In this document: one piece after another, positions 18,065-26,033 of the stretch
Layout: every line of letters begins with the position of its first letter
Position numbering within the stretch: the first letter of the stretch is position 1
Origin: Solirubrobacterales bacterium
GTDB taxonomy: Bacteria > Actinomycetota > Thermoleophilia > Solirubrobacterales > Solirubrobacteraceae
DNA length: 61,320 nt
NCBI GenBank assembly: GCA_025963965.1
Contig: JAOPZS010000007.1
Span: 1 to 61,320, forward strand
Reading direction: 5' to 3'
Notes under the pieces: generated by a model
Databases searched by the model: none
What the model saw: the letters and a program-made list of their open reading frames with translations, nothing else
Told to the model about the DNA's origin: nothing
Made by a program: the position numbers and the translations under genes

Positions 18065-19118
18065 GCGCTGCACGGCGTTCGCCCCCGGTCGCGTCAACGT
18101 GATCGGAGAGCACACCGATTACAACCATGGCCTCGCGATGCCATTCGCGATCGCGGAGGGCGTGACCGTCCGCGCTGCCGCGCTCGCCGACGACGGCGAG
18201 CCGCTGATCGAGGCGATCGCGATCGACCTCGACGAGCGCGACAGCTTCCCGCTGGAGCGTCCCGGGCCGGCGGAGGGCTGGCGCGCCTACGTGCACGGAG
18301 CCGTCGCCGAGCTCGGGGCCGCGGGGCACCGGCTCGTTCCGGCACGACTCGAGATCACCGGGCGCGTGCCGCTCGGCTCAGGTCTGTCCTCCTCGGCAGC
18401 CCTGACCGTCGCGCTGTGCCTGGCGCTGCTCGAGCTCGGATCCGATCACGCCGATGCCGGCGGGCGCTCACTGGACCGCATCGCGCTGGCGCGCCTCTGC
18501 TCGCGCGTGGAGAACGAGTGGGCGGGGGCCCGCACGGGGCTGCTCGATCAGATCGCCAGCCTGTTCGGGGCCGCCGAGGAGGCGATGTGCATCGACTTCC
18601 AGAGCCTCGACGTCGAGCCCGTGCCGCTCGCGCTGGAGGGCTGGCGCTTCGTGATCGCGGACTCGGGCGAGCGCCACGTGCACGCGAGCTCCGGCTACAA
18701 CGAGCGCCGTCGCGAGTGCGCGGAAGCGTGCGGCGCGCTGGGCATCGAGTCGCTGCGCGAGGCGAGCCTCGAGGACATCGCGGCGCTGCCCGAGCCGCTC
18801 GAGCGCCGCGCGCGCCACGTGCTCGAAGAGAACGCCAGGGTCCTCGAGGCGGTCGACGCGCTGCGCGCCGGCGCGATTCGGGAGGTTGCGGAGCTGCTGA
18901 GCGCGTCGCACGCGAGCCTTCGAGACCTTTACCAGGTCTCGACGCCGGCGGTGGAGGCGACGGTCGAGAGGCTCCTGCGTGCCGGCGTCGCAGGCGCACG
19001 GCTGATCGGCGGCGGCTTCGGCGGTTCGGTGCTCGGCCTGCTCGAGCCGGGCCTCGCCCTGCCGGCCGGCTGCATCGAGGTCGCGCCCGGACCCGGGGCG
19101 CACATCCTCGCGCGCTGA
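18054..19118 (+). CDS. galK: Galactokinase
   Basis: A 354-residue GHMP kinase read from GTG 18054. The galactokinase signature GRVNVIGEHTDYN is at residues 12-24 and the ATP-binding motif PLGSGLSSSAAL at about 103-114; the C-terminal IGGGFGGSV is also conserved. It phosphorylates galactose to galactose-1-phosphate, the substrate of the overlapping galT product. The GTG lies inside the end of galT, implying translational coupling. Confidence 0.93.
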   Translation: MPDRRCTAFAPGRVNVIGEHTDYNHGLAMPFAIAEGVTVRAAALADDGEPLIEAIAIDLDERDSFPLERPGPAEGWRAYVHGAVAELGAAGHRLVPARLEITGRVPLGSGLSSSAALTVALCLALLELGSDHADAGGRSLDRIALARLCSRVENEWAGARTGLLDQIASLFGAAEEAMCIDFQSLDVEPVPLALEGWRFVIADSGERHVHASSGYNERRRECAEACGALGIESLREASLEDIAALPEPLERRARHVLEENARVLEAVDALRAGAIREVAELLSASHASLRDLYQVSTPAVEATVERLLRAGVAGARLIGGGFGGSVLGLLEPGLALPAGCIEVAPGPGAHILAR

Positions 19119-19126
19119 CGGGGCCC

Positions 19127-19861
19127 CTACAGCCGCGCGGCGAGCAGCGCCGCGGCAAGCAGCGGCACGGTCAGCGACAGCACCGCGAGCGCCCCGTCGA
19201 GCGGGCCGAGGAGGGCGCCGACGCTCAGCTCTTCGGAGCTCCCGTCGGTGCGCTCGCGCACGCCGTCCACCCGTGCGGTGCGGCGGCGCAGCTCGCGGGC
19301 TGCGGAGCTTAGGCGGCGCTGGGCGACGCTCATCGCCATGCACCCCGCCGCGATCAGAACCGACGCGAGCGACACGGCGAGAGCGTTCACGAAGTAGCCG
19401 GTGAAGGCCGGGAAGGCTCCCCAGCCGAGCGCGAACCACAAATCGCCGTGGAAGCGCCCGGACCCCAGCTCGAGGTTGTACGCGGGCACGAGCAGCCCGC
19501 CGGCGAGCACGAGCGGCGTGAGCCACGCCGAGACGGTGAGGATCCCGCCGACGCCGATCGCGACGGCGCCGAGCAGGCTGACGACGGCCATCGTGCGCAG
19601 GGCTCTGTCGCTGAAGCCGGTGTGCAGCGGGCGGTCGTGGAGCTCGTCGAGGGCGTGCGCGGCGACACCGACGGCCAGGGCGAAGGCGGCCAACCCCCAC
19701 AGCAGGCGGTCGACGTGGATGTGCGGGGCTACGGCCGCGCCGAGCGCGTAGTAGCTGACGTGCCAGAGCGTGTACGGGGGGTGCAGCAGCGTGACCACGT
19801 CGGCGAGCCGCCCCCCGGAGGCCGGCGCATAGAAGGCGGGACGGCCGGGGCGGGCGACCAT
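19127..19861 (-). CDS. UbiA-like prenyltransferase-family membrane protein (second copy)
   Basis: A 244-residue membrane protein with about seven hydrophobic segments. The stretch AHALDELHD aligns with the UbiA NDxxDxxxD motif and keeps two of three Asp positions, one more than the copy at 1-535. The segment PAYNLELGSGRFHGDLWFALGW is shared with that copy (shown here in part: AYNLELGSGRFHGDLW). It lies ten bases after a MenG-type methyltransferase gene, repeating the arrangement at the window start. A long polar stretch (about 170-215) precedes the last helix. Substrate unknown; menaquinone-like lipid metabolism is inferred from the partner. Confidence 0.65.
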   Translation of the reverse strand: MVARPGRPAFYAPASGGRLADVVTLLHPPYTLWHVSYYALGAAVAPHIHVDRLLWGLAAFALAVGVAAHALDELHDRPLHTGFSDRALRTMAVVSLLGAVAIGVGGILTVSAWLTPLVLAGGLLVPAYNLELGSGRFHGDLWFALGWGAFPAFTGYFVNALAVSLASVLIAAGCMAMSVAQRRLSSAARELRRRTARVDGVRERTDGSSEELSVGALLGPLDGALAVLSLTVPLLAAALLAARL

Positions 19862-19871
19862 CGCCTGGCCC

Positions 19872-20618
19872 TCACCCCTCCCGAGTCGCGGACATCACGA
19901 TGCCGCCACCGAGGCTCATGCGCCGCACCCGCACGTCGCGCAGGCCGGCCCCGCGCCAGTAGCCGACGAGCTCCGCGACCGGATGACGCTCGTAGAAGCC
20001 GCGGATGCTCGGCCCGAGGAAGCTCCCGACGCGCGCCCACTCCGGCGAGGCGAGCCGCCCCAGCGACGGCAGGCCGACTGCCGTGTAGAAGCGCCACGCC
20101 AGGCGCGCCGGTGCGAGCGGCGGCACGCCGAACTCGAGCGAGGCGACGCGCCCTCCGGGCCGCACGACACGCGCCAGCTCGGCGACGGTCGCAGCGGGGT
20201 CCTCGACGTAGCGCAGCAGGTAGGTGAACGTCAGGGCGTCGAAGCTCGCCTCCTCGAACGGCAGCGCCTCGGCTTCGCCGCGCACGAGCCGCACCTGCGA
20301 CTCCGCGCGCCCCGCGAACCGGGCACGTGCACGCGCGAGCATCGGCTCGCTCTGGTCGATCCCGACGACCGAGCAGTCGGCGCGCCGAAGCAGCTCGGCG
20401 GCGACCATGCCGGTGCCGGTCGCCACGTCGAGGATGCGCTGGCCGGGACGCGGAGCGACCTCGTCGACCAGCGCACGGCGCCAGCGCGGGTCCTGCCAGA
20501 AGCTGAGGGCGGCAGAGAGCTCGTCGTAGCGGCGCGGCAGGCCGTCGAACAGCTCGAGCGCCTCGAGCTTGCGAGGCGTGTCGGGCTCTGCGGTCGGCGT
20601 GGGTCCCGGCGGGCTCAT
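19872..20618 (-). CDS. MenG/UbiE-type SAM-dependent methyltransferase (second copy)
   Basis: A 248-residue class I methyltransferase with motif I DVATGTG at 64-70, VVGIDQSE motif II and TFTYLLRYVEDP. It is an obvious paralogue of the gene at 513-1271, sharing blocks such as LSFWQDPRWRR/LSFGQDPRWRR. It is followed by a UbiA-like gene and divergent from an SDR gene 30 bases away. Either copy could be the housekeeping demethylmenaquinone methyltransferase; the other probably has a special substrate. Confidence 0.82.
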   Translation of the reverse strand: MSPPGPTPTAEPDTPRKLEALELFDGLPRRYDELSAALSFWQDPRWRRALVDEVAPRPGQRILDVATGTGMVAAELLRRADCSVVGIDQSEPMLARARARFAGRAESQVRLVRGEAEALPFEEASFDALTFTYLLRYVEDPAATVAELARVVRPGGRVASLEFGVPPLAPARLAWRFYTAVGLPSLGRLASPEWARVGSFLGPSIRGFYERHPVAELVGYWRGAGLRDVRVRRMSLGGGIVMSATREG

Positions 20619-20648
20619 TGCTCGGCGATCTGAAAGGCTAGCCGGACG

Positions 20649-21476
20649 GTGGGTTCAGTGATCCTGATCACGGGCGCCTCGAGCGGAATCGGCGAGGCGA
20701 CGGCAAGGCGCATGGCGCGCGAGCCTGGCGCTGAGCTCGTGCTCGTCGCCAGACGTGCCGATCGGCTGGCCGCACTTGCCGCGGAGCTCGGTGGCGAGCG
20801 CACGTCGATCGTCGCGGTCGACCTGCTCGACGAGGACGCCCCGGCGCGCATCCGGGAGCACGTCGCCTCCACTCACGGTCGCCTCGACCTGCTCGTCAAC
20901 AACGCCGGGGCCGCCTGGCGGGCGCGCTTCGCCGACGGGGGCTGGGAGAACGTCCGGCGCACGATGGCGATCAACTTCGACGCGCAGGTTCGCCTCACGG
21001 AGGCGCTGCTGCCGCTGCTGCGCGCGAGCGCGCCGTCGGCGATCGTCAACGTCTCCTCGACGGCCGGGCGCGTGGCCCGCGCCGGGAGCGGCGCCTACAG
21101 CGCCTCGAAGTTCGCCCTCGCCGGCTGGTCGGATTCGCTGTGGGCCGAGGAGCGCGAGCACGGCGTGCACGTCGGGCTCGTGCTGCCGGGCTTCATCGCG
21201 ACGGAAGGCTTCCCGCAGGCCGAGCTCGTCGAACGCTCGCTGACCCGCCGCATGGTCTCCACACCGGAGCGCGCGGCGGAGGCGATCCGCGAAGCCGGTC
21301 TCGGGCGCCGTCCGGAGCGCTACGTGCCCCGTCCGTACGGGCTCGCCGCCGCGCTGCGCGTGCTCGCCCCGGCCCTGTACAGGCGGATCGTCGGCGGCGG
21401 CGCGGCGCAGCTGATGACTACGACGACCGGCGCCGACCTCGCCGAGCGCGACGCCGCCGGGGACACCCGCAGCTGA
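20649..21476 (+). CDS. Short-chain dehydrogenase/reductase
   Basis: A 275-residue classical SDR. The cofactor motif TGASSGIG (8-15), NNAG (84-87), catalytic Ser about 137 and Tyr150-xxx-Lys154 (YSASK) are all present, so it should be active. The Arg after the second strand (VARRADR) favours NADP. It starts at GTG 20649, 30 bases from the divergent methyltransferase. The stop overlaps a CTG that appears to start the next gene. Substrate is unknown. Confidence 0.88.
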   Translation: MGSVILITGASSGIGEATARRMAREPGAELVLVARRADRLAALAAELGGERTSIVAVDLLDEDAPARIREHVASTHGRLDLLVNNAGAAWRARFADGGWENVRRTMAINFDAQVRLTEALLPLLRASAPSAIVNVSSTAGRVARAGSGAYSASKFALAGWSDSLWAEEREHGVHVGLVLPGFIATEGFPQAELVERSLTRRMVSTPERAAEAIREAGLGRRPERYVPRPYGLAAALRVLAPALYRRIVGGGAAQLMTTTTGADLAERDAAGDTRS

Positions 21477-22384
21477 TCTCCGGTCGGGCACTCGTCACCG
21501 GCGCCACGGGGTTCATCGGCGGCAGGCTCGCCGAGCGGTTGCTGCGCTCGGGGACGCCGGTGCGCGCGCTGGTGCGTGATCCGTCGCGCGCGGAGCATCT
21601 GCGGCGAGCGGGCTGCGAGGTGGTGCAGGGCGACGTGACCGACGCGAAGAGCCTCGAGGATGTCTTTACGGACGTCACGGTCGGCTACTACCTCGTCCAC
21701 GCGATGGCGGGGGGCGCAGGGTTCGAGCAGCGCGAGCAGGCCGGCGCGGCGAACTTCGCCCGCGCCGCGCGCGCGAGCGGGACGGAGCGGATCGTGTATC
21801 TCGGCGGCCTCGGCGACGAGTCGACGTCCAAGCACCTGCGCAGCCGCCACGAGACGGCCCTGACGCTCGCCGCCGAGGGTCCGCCGCTGACGTACTTCCG
21901 CGCGGCGATGGTCGTCGGTGCCGGCAGCGAGTCCTATCGCACGCTTCGCTATCTCGTCGAGCGCCTGCCGGTGATGATCGCGCCGAGCTGGCTGCGCACC
22001 GACACTCAGCCGATCGGCATCGACGACGCCGTCTCCTACCTGGCGCGCGCGCCGCAGGTCGAGGCCTCACGCGGCCGTGAGGTGCAGATCGGCGGCCCGG
22101 ACGTGCTCCCCTATGCCGAGATGCTCGACGGCATGGCCCGGGCGATGGGTGTGCGCCCGCGCCCGAAGGTTCCGGTGCCGTTCATCACGCCGTGGCTGTC
22201 GGCGCTGTGGCTGGGACTCGTGACGCCGGTCGACACGAACGTCGCCCGACCGCTCGTCGAGGGACTCACGACGGCGACGATCGTCACCGACTCCTCCGCG
22301 GCGGAGCCGTTTCAGATCAAGCCCGCTGGTTTCCAGGAGACGCTTCGTCGGGCGCTCGCCGAGGAGCGCGACGCGAAGCGATGA
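21473..22384 (+). CDS. NAD(P)-binding atypical SDR (NmrA/DUF2867-like), apparent CTG start
   Basis: A 303-residue Rossmann protein opening with RALVTGATGFIGGRLAERLL, the nucleotide-binding strand and glycine motif. The fold begins right after codon 21473, where no ATG, GTG or TTG is available; upstream in-frame sequence is an antisense-like Arg-rich shadow of the SDR gene. CTG 21473 overlaps the SDR stop as CTGA, mimicking the ATGA/GTGA overlaps used elsewhere, so a rare CTG start is inferred. Homologues often carry DUF2867 and act on quinone-like or unknown substrates. Its stop overlaps the S4 gene. Confidence 0.78.
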   Translation: MISGRALVTGATGFIGGRLAERLLRSGTPVRALVRDPSRAEHLRRAGCEVVQGDVTDAKSLEDVFTDVTVGYYLVHAMAGGAGFEQREQAGAANFARAARASGTERIVYLGGLGDESTSKHLRSRHETALTLAAEGPPLTYFRAAMVVGAGSESYRTLRYLVERLPVMIAPSWLRTDTQPIGIDDAVSYLARAPQVEASRGREVQIGGPDVLPYAEMLDGMARAMGVRPRPKVPVPFITPWLSALWLGLVTPVDTNVARPLVEGLTTATIVTDSSAAEPFQIKPAGFQETLRRALAEERDAKR

Positions 22385-22599
22385 GCGAGGACGTCCCGAT
22401 CCGCGGCGAGACGATCCGGCTCGGCCAGCTGCTGAAGCTGGCCGGGATCGTCTCGAGCGGCAGCGAGGCGCGGGAACTGCTCGCGACCGAGCCGGCGCTC
22501 GTCAACGGCGAGCCGGAGGGCCGGCGCGGGCGCCAGCTGCACCCGGGCGACGAGGTCTCGCTGGGCGGCCACGACCTGCGGCTGACCGCCGAGAGCTGA
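22381..22599 (+). CDS. S4-like RNA-binding protein (YbcJ/YaaA type)
   Basis: A 72-residue protein with an S4-type fold: IRLGQLLKLAGIVSSGSEARELL forms the two helices, followed by VNGEPEGRRGRQLHPGDEV (strand region). Such proteins bind structured RNA, perhaps on ribosomes. The ATG overlaps the stop of the preceding gene (ATGA), so three genes from 20649 form an operon. It is convergent with the anti-sigma gene. Confidence 0.82.
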   Translation: MSEDVPIRGETIRLGQLLKLAGIVSSGSEARELLATEPALVNGEPEGRRGRQLHPGDEVSLGGHDLRLTAES

Positions 22600-22630
22600 C
22601 GGCGCGCACAGGGGCGGGCCGAGCGGCTGG

Positions 22631-23335
22631 CTAGCTGATGCGGGCGACGATCACGGGATCGCTCGTCGGCACGCTGCTGCCGCCGTCGGGCTCGGCCGTG
22701 ACCATCACGGTCTGGACGCCGTTGAGCGCGCCGGGAACAGCCACGGTCGCCCGGCCCGCAGAGCTGACCGTGAACAGCGCGTCGGTGGGATGCGCCCGCC
22801 CGGAGCGTTCGAGCCAGACCTCGTAGACCTTGCCGGGCGGCGTCTTCGGCATCCCGGCGATCTGCAGCGTGCCGTGGCCGGCGCTGACGCGCAGCGTCGC
22901 AGTCGCACTCGGGGCGGTGACGTTTGCCTGGTACACCCGTGTGGCGGAGCCCGAGCCGCCACCGAATGCGAGCACGGCGAGCAGCGCGACGGCTGCCGCC
23001 GCGGCGACACCGCTGAGGGCAAGGCGCCACGAGCGCTGTCGCGCCCCGCGGCCGGGCGCGGGGGTGCCGCCGGCACCGGCTTTGCGCAGCGTGGCCTCCG
23101 ACTGCACTGTCGCCATCACGCGATCGCGCAGCGCGGCAGGGGCGCTGAGCTGCGCGACGGCGGAGGGCAGCGTGCTGGCGACCGCCTGCAGCGACGTGAC
23201 TTCCTCGCGGCAGGTGGCGCAGCCGCGCAGGTGCGCCGCGAACGCCTCGTGCTCGGCCTCGCTGAGCGCGCCCAGCACGTACGGTGCGGCATCCTCGCCG
23301 CAGCCGTCGTGCACGTGGCGGTCCTCGGCGCTCAC
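22631..23335 (-). CDS. RskA-type anti-sigma factor with zinc-finger domain
   Basis: A 234-residue membrane protein starting at GTG 23335, which overlaps the sigma gene stop (GTGA). The N-terminal anti-sigma zinc domain has HLRGCATC, the HxxxCxxC ligand set (about residues 33-40). One membrane helix (about 97-120) leads to an extracellular RskA-like beta domain. It should hold the ECF sigma factor at the membrane until a signal triggers proteolysis. In-frame sequence upstream of 23335 is shadow of the sigma gene. Confidence 0.9.
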   Translation of the reverse strand: MSAEDRHVHDGCGEDAAPYVLGALSEAEHEAFAAHLRGCATCREEVTSLQAVASTLPSAVAQLSAPAALRDRVMATVQSEATLRKAGAGGTPAPGRGARQRSWRLALSGVAAAAAVALLAVLAFGGGSGSATRVYQANVTAPSATATLRVSAGHGTLQIAGMPKTPPGKVYEVWLERSGRAHPTDALFTVSSAGRATVAVPGALNGVQTVMVTAEPDGGSSVPTSDPVIVARIS

Positions 23336-23946
23336 GAGGTCGCCTCCGCAGGGTCGCCGAGCGCCAGGCGCATCTTCTGCAGCCCGAGCCGCATGCGGCC
23401 CTTGACGGTGCCGACGGGGGTATCGAGCATCGTCGCGATCTCGTGGTGGGTCATGCCACCAAAGTAGGCCAGCTCGATCACGCGGCTCTGCTCGGAGGGC
23501 AGCCGCTGCAGCGCGTCGCGGATCTCCCGCGCCTCGTCGCGGCGCGCGAACTCGAGCTCGGTGCGCTCGCGCGCCGGGATCCGCTCCTCGATGCCCTCGT
23601 CGTCGACGATCCCGCGATCGCGGACGGACTTGCGCCGCAGGGCGTCTATCGCGCGGTTGTGCACGATGCCGAGCGTCCACGTGCGGACGCTGCCCCGATT
23701 GCGGTCGTAGCGCGCGCCGCTGCGCCACAGCGACAGGAAGGCCTCTTGGACGACGTCCTCGGCGAGCGAGCGCTGACGGCACATCCGCATCGCAAGCGAG
23801 AAGGCCGCGTCGGCGTGGCGGTCATAGATGACCTCGAACGCGTCGGCGTTTCCCCTGTAGACGAGCTGCATGAGCTCCTCGTCGGCGAGCACGCGAAGGT
23901 GACCCGCCGAGCGCTCGCCATGCGCTGATCGCAAAGAATTGAACAT
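23332..23946 (-). CDS. ECF sigma factor (SigK-like)
   Basis: A 204-residue ECF sigma factor. Region 2 includes YDRHADAAFSLAMRMC and AEDVVQEAFLSLW; region 4 includes LPSEQSRVIELAYFGGMTHHEIA and TPVGTVKGRMRLGLQKMR (both shown in pieces). ATG 23946 is preceded by GGGAGA. It is coupled to the RskA-type anti-sigma downstream. TatA and three exported ferritin-like genes lie just upstream on the same strand and are candidate targets, though no target promoter could be defined. Confidence 0.92.
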   Translation of the reverse strand: MFNSLRSAHGERSAGHLRVLADEELMQLVYRGNADAFEVIYDRHADAAFSLAMRMCRQRSLAEDVVQEAFLSLWRSGARYDRNRGSVRTWTLGIVHNRAIDALRRKSVRDRGIVDDEGIEERIPARERTELEFARRDEAREIRDALQRLPSEQSRVIELAYFGGMTHHEIATMLDTPVGTVKGRMRLGLQKMRLALGDPAEATS

Positions 23947-23996
23947 GTCTGTCTCCCTTACGGCAGAAGCTCGCCGCCGGATCACTGCCGCGGGTT

Positions 23997-24018
23997 CCCG
24001 CCGGCGCATGCCGGCGGG
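23997..24018 (-). terminator. Hairpin after tatA
   Basis: Perfect 9-base arms CCCGCCGGC and GCCGGCGGG with loop GCAT, 50 bases past the tatA stop. There is no T run. It separates tatA from the sigma/anti-sigma pair. Confidence 0.5.
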
Positions 24019-24067
24019 CCGGTCCGTGGCCGCTCGGGGGACGCATCGTACGCCCGCATTGGGCCGC

Positions 24068-24310
24068 CTAGGCGGCGGCGCGCTCCTGCGCGGGCTGCTC
24101 GACGGCGACGGGCTCCGGTGTGAGCGCGAGAGCCTCGGGGCGCTCGGGCGCGGACGCGAGCACCGGAGTGGCGTCGGGACTGACGGCGTCCTTGAACCCA
24201 CGCAGGCCGTGGCCGAGCGACTTGCCCATCTCGGGAAGGCGCTTGGCGCCGAAGACCATCAGCAGGACGACCAGCAGGAAGGCTATGTGAAGCGGATTGT
24301 CGAGACCCAT
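24068..24310 (-). CDS. tatA: Twin-arginine translocase subunit TatA
   Basis: An 80-residue protein: one N-terminal membrane helix (IAFLLVVLLMVFGAKRLPEM), the FGAKRLPE hinge and an amphipathic helix (GKSLGHGLRGFKDAV) are standard for TatA/TatE. ATG 24310 follows GAGGAG. TatA oligomers form the pore for folded proteins. tatB/tatC are not adjacent. Its place between the sigma gene and three exported ferritin-like genes suggests a dedicated or supplementary TatA. Confidence 0.92.
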   Translation of the reverse strand: MGLDNPLHIAFLLVVLLMVFGAKRLPEMGKSLGHGLRGFKDAVSPDATPVLASAPERPEALALTPEPVAVEQPAQERAAA

Positions 24311-24386
24311 CGTGTGCTCCTCTTGTTCAGACGAGCCGAGCGGCCCGCGCTTTGGATCCATCTCCTACTACCCGGCGTACGGCTCA

Positions 24387-24413
24387 GGGCCGGCGGTGGA
24401 TCACCGCCGGCCC
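24387..24413 (-). terminator. Strong hairpin after the first ferritin-like gene
   Basis: Perfect 12-base arms GGGCCGGCGGTG and CACCGCCGGCCC around a three-base loop GAT, 13 bases beyond the stop of the gene ending at 24426. There is no T run. Confidence 0.6.
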
Positions 24414-24425
24414 CGCTGCCGGCGT

Positions 24426-25070
24426 CTACTTCTTGATCAGCGGGCCGGCCTTGGCCAGCACCTGCGCCTGGGTGAGCGGCCGGTCGAAACCCTGGTTGGG
24501 CGTCGGGCTCTGGCCGATCAGCAGGTTGATCGCGGCCGCGTGGCGCGCCTCGATCTGGACGATGCCGCCGGCGGCGGCGAGCACTTCCTTGCTCTGCAGC
24601 GACGGGGCGGCGCCGTTGTAGGCGCCGACACCCGCGTTCTCGAGCACCGAGGCGAGAGCCAGGAACGACTTTTCGCTGGTGGCCGGAAACACGAACATCG
24701 GTTTCGCCACCGGCTTTCCGCCGAGCTGCTTGATCGTCGTGGTCAGGGCGCCCACATGGTCGGCCTCCTCTTCGCCGAACGTCTTGGCGTAGCTCTTGGC
24801 CTGGCCTTTCAGCCCCACCGTCTTGCCCTTGACGTTGTAGAAGTCGGCCTCGAGATACTCGAGCGTCAGCGCGAAGTTGAGGATTTCGACGTCGCCGCCT
24901 GCGCCGGCGGCGAACGCCTGCGAGACGAACGGCGTGACCGCGCCGGCGCCGTACAGCGCCCCTGCCGCGAGCGCTCCTTTCAGCAGGAAGCTCGAGCGGG
25001 TCATGCCGTCGACCTCGATCCGGGCGAGCTCGGAGTCCGGCGCGCCGGTGTGAATGTCCATCTGTGACAT
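24426..25070 (-). CDS. Exported ferritin-like domain protein A
   Basis: A 214-residue protein. After a leader (MTRSSFLLKGALAAGALYGAG) comes a four-helix ferritin-like domain: ILNFALTLEYLEADFYN supplies the first Glu pair, EEEADHVGAL the Glu/His, and VQIEARHAAAI the last Glu/His. This matches the Ferritin_2/DUF4439-like group common in actinobacteria. The leader resembles a Tat signal but has TRSS instead of twin Arg. An AAAGGAG site precedes ATG 25070. It lies 29 bases after protein B and is probably co-transcribed with it. Metal binding is likely; iron storage or oxidase activity is unproven. Confidence 0.85.
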   Translation of the reverse strand: MSQMDIHTGAPDSELARIEVDGMTRSSFLLKGALAAGALYGAGAVTPFVSQAFAAGAGGDVEILNFALTLEYLEADFYNVKGKTVGLKGQAKSYAKTFGEEEADHVGALTTTIKQLGGKPVAKPMFVFPATSEKSFLALASVLENAGVGAYNGAAPSLQSKEVLAAAGGIVQIEARHAAAINLLIGQSPTPNQGFDRPLTQAQVLAKAGPLIKK

Positions 25071-25099
25071 CTGCTGCTCCTTTCTTCAGAACCGGCGCT

Positions 25100-25789
25100 T
25101 TAGGCCAGGAACGGTTTGACGGCGGCCAGCACGGTTGACATGTCGGCCGGTTTGGCGAACGCGCCGTCCGGCGTGATCGACTTCTTGACGAGCGTCCCGA
25201 GCGTCGCCGCGTGGCGCGCCTCGACGGTGTGGATCGCCAGAGCTGCGGCGAGCAGTTCGGGGTTCTGGATCTTCGCCGCCTGGCCGAGGTAGGCCGCCGC
25301 GCCGAGGTTCTCGACCGTGTAGGCGAGCTCGGCCACCTGGGTGGCGTTTTCGATCGGGAACCTGCCCGCCGGCTTTTCGGCCGGCGTGCCGCCGAGCTTC
25401 GTGACGGCGCCTTTCAGCGCTTCGACGTGCGTCTGCTCCTGGCTTCCGAAGCCCTTGATCAGGCTGGCCGTCGCGCCCTTGAAGAAGCCCGACGCCTCGA
25501 CCTTTTCGTAGAACTCCGTCTCGAGGTACTCAAGCGTCAGCGCGTAGTTCGCGATTGCGACATCGCCGCTGCCGGAGCCCGCGCCCGTTGCCGTGCCCGC
25601 CGTCGTGGCGGCCGTGCTTGCGGCTTTTTTGCTCGACCCGCACGCGGCCAGGACGAACGCGCCGAAGCTCGCCGCGCCGGCGCTGCCGGCCAGCTTCAAA
25701 AAGCGCTTGCGATCGACGTCGTCACGGACCAGGCGCTCGACGAGCCCGCCGGGCGCCCTGTCGGTCTGCTCTGCGGATTCACTTCTCAT
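25100..25789 (-). CDS. Exported ferritin-like domain lipoprotein B
   Basis: A 229-residue paralogue of proteins A and C. The leader contains DRKRFLKLAGSAGAA and a lipobox-like VLAACGSS, so it may be lipid-anchored. The ferritin-like core has IANYALTLEYLETEFYE, SQEQTHVEALK and IHTVEARHAATLG. A Thr/Ala/Gly linker follows the Cys. ATG 25789 is chosen for its GAGGTG ribosome site. The Tat-like signal has Lys-Arg in place of Arg-Arg. It heads a two-gene unit with protein A. Confidence 0.85.
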   Translation of the reverse strand: MRSESAEQTDRAPGGLVERLVRDDVDRKRFLKLAGSAGAASFGAFVLAACGSSKKAASTAATTAGTATGAGSGSGDVAIANYALTLEYLETEFYEKVEASGFFKGATASLIKGFGSQEQTHVEALKGAVTKLGGTPAEKPAGRFPIENATQVAELAYTVENLGAAAYLGQAAKIQNPELLAAALAIHTVEARHAATLGTLVKKSITPDGAFAKPADMSTVLAAVKPFLA

Positions 25790-25979
25790 CTGGGGACACC
25801 TCGCTGTGGTTCGGGCGGACGAGGAGATCGTCCACTCTCTGTCAGTGCGCTCGAGGACCGCTGCGACCACCCGAGCGATGATTCACAGTTAATTCGCAGA
25901 AGCGGTGTGTCCGGATCACAACGGGAGGAAAATCGAGGTCTTAACAGATTCACCGGATCCGGCCGCCCCACCGGAACGA

Positions 25980-26008
25980 CCGAGCGCGCCCATTCGGAGC
26001 GCGCTCGG
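25980..26008 (-). terminator. Hairpin between ferritin-like genes C and B
   Basis: Perfect 10-base arms CCGAGCGCGC and GCGCGCTCGG with a nine-base loop, 25 bases past the stop of gene C. No T run. It should end the gene C transcript. The rest of 25790-25979 is relatively AT-rich (including GTTAATTC) and likely holds the gene B promoter. Confidence 0.55.
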
Positions 26009-26033
26009 ACGACGTAGGGCTCAGCGGGTCGGC

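Noticed and set aside
24371-24378. GGGTAG on the minus strand upstream of tatA as a SigB-like -10
   Set aside because: No G-G/C-TT-like -35 is found at 13-15 bases.
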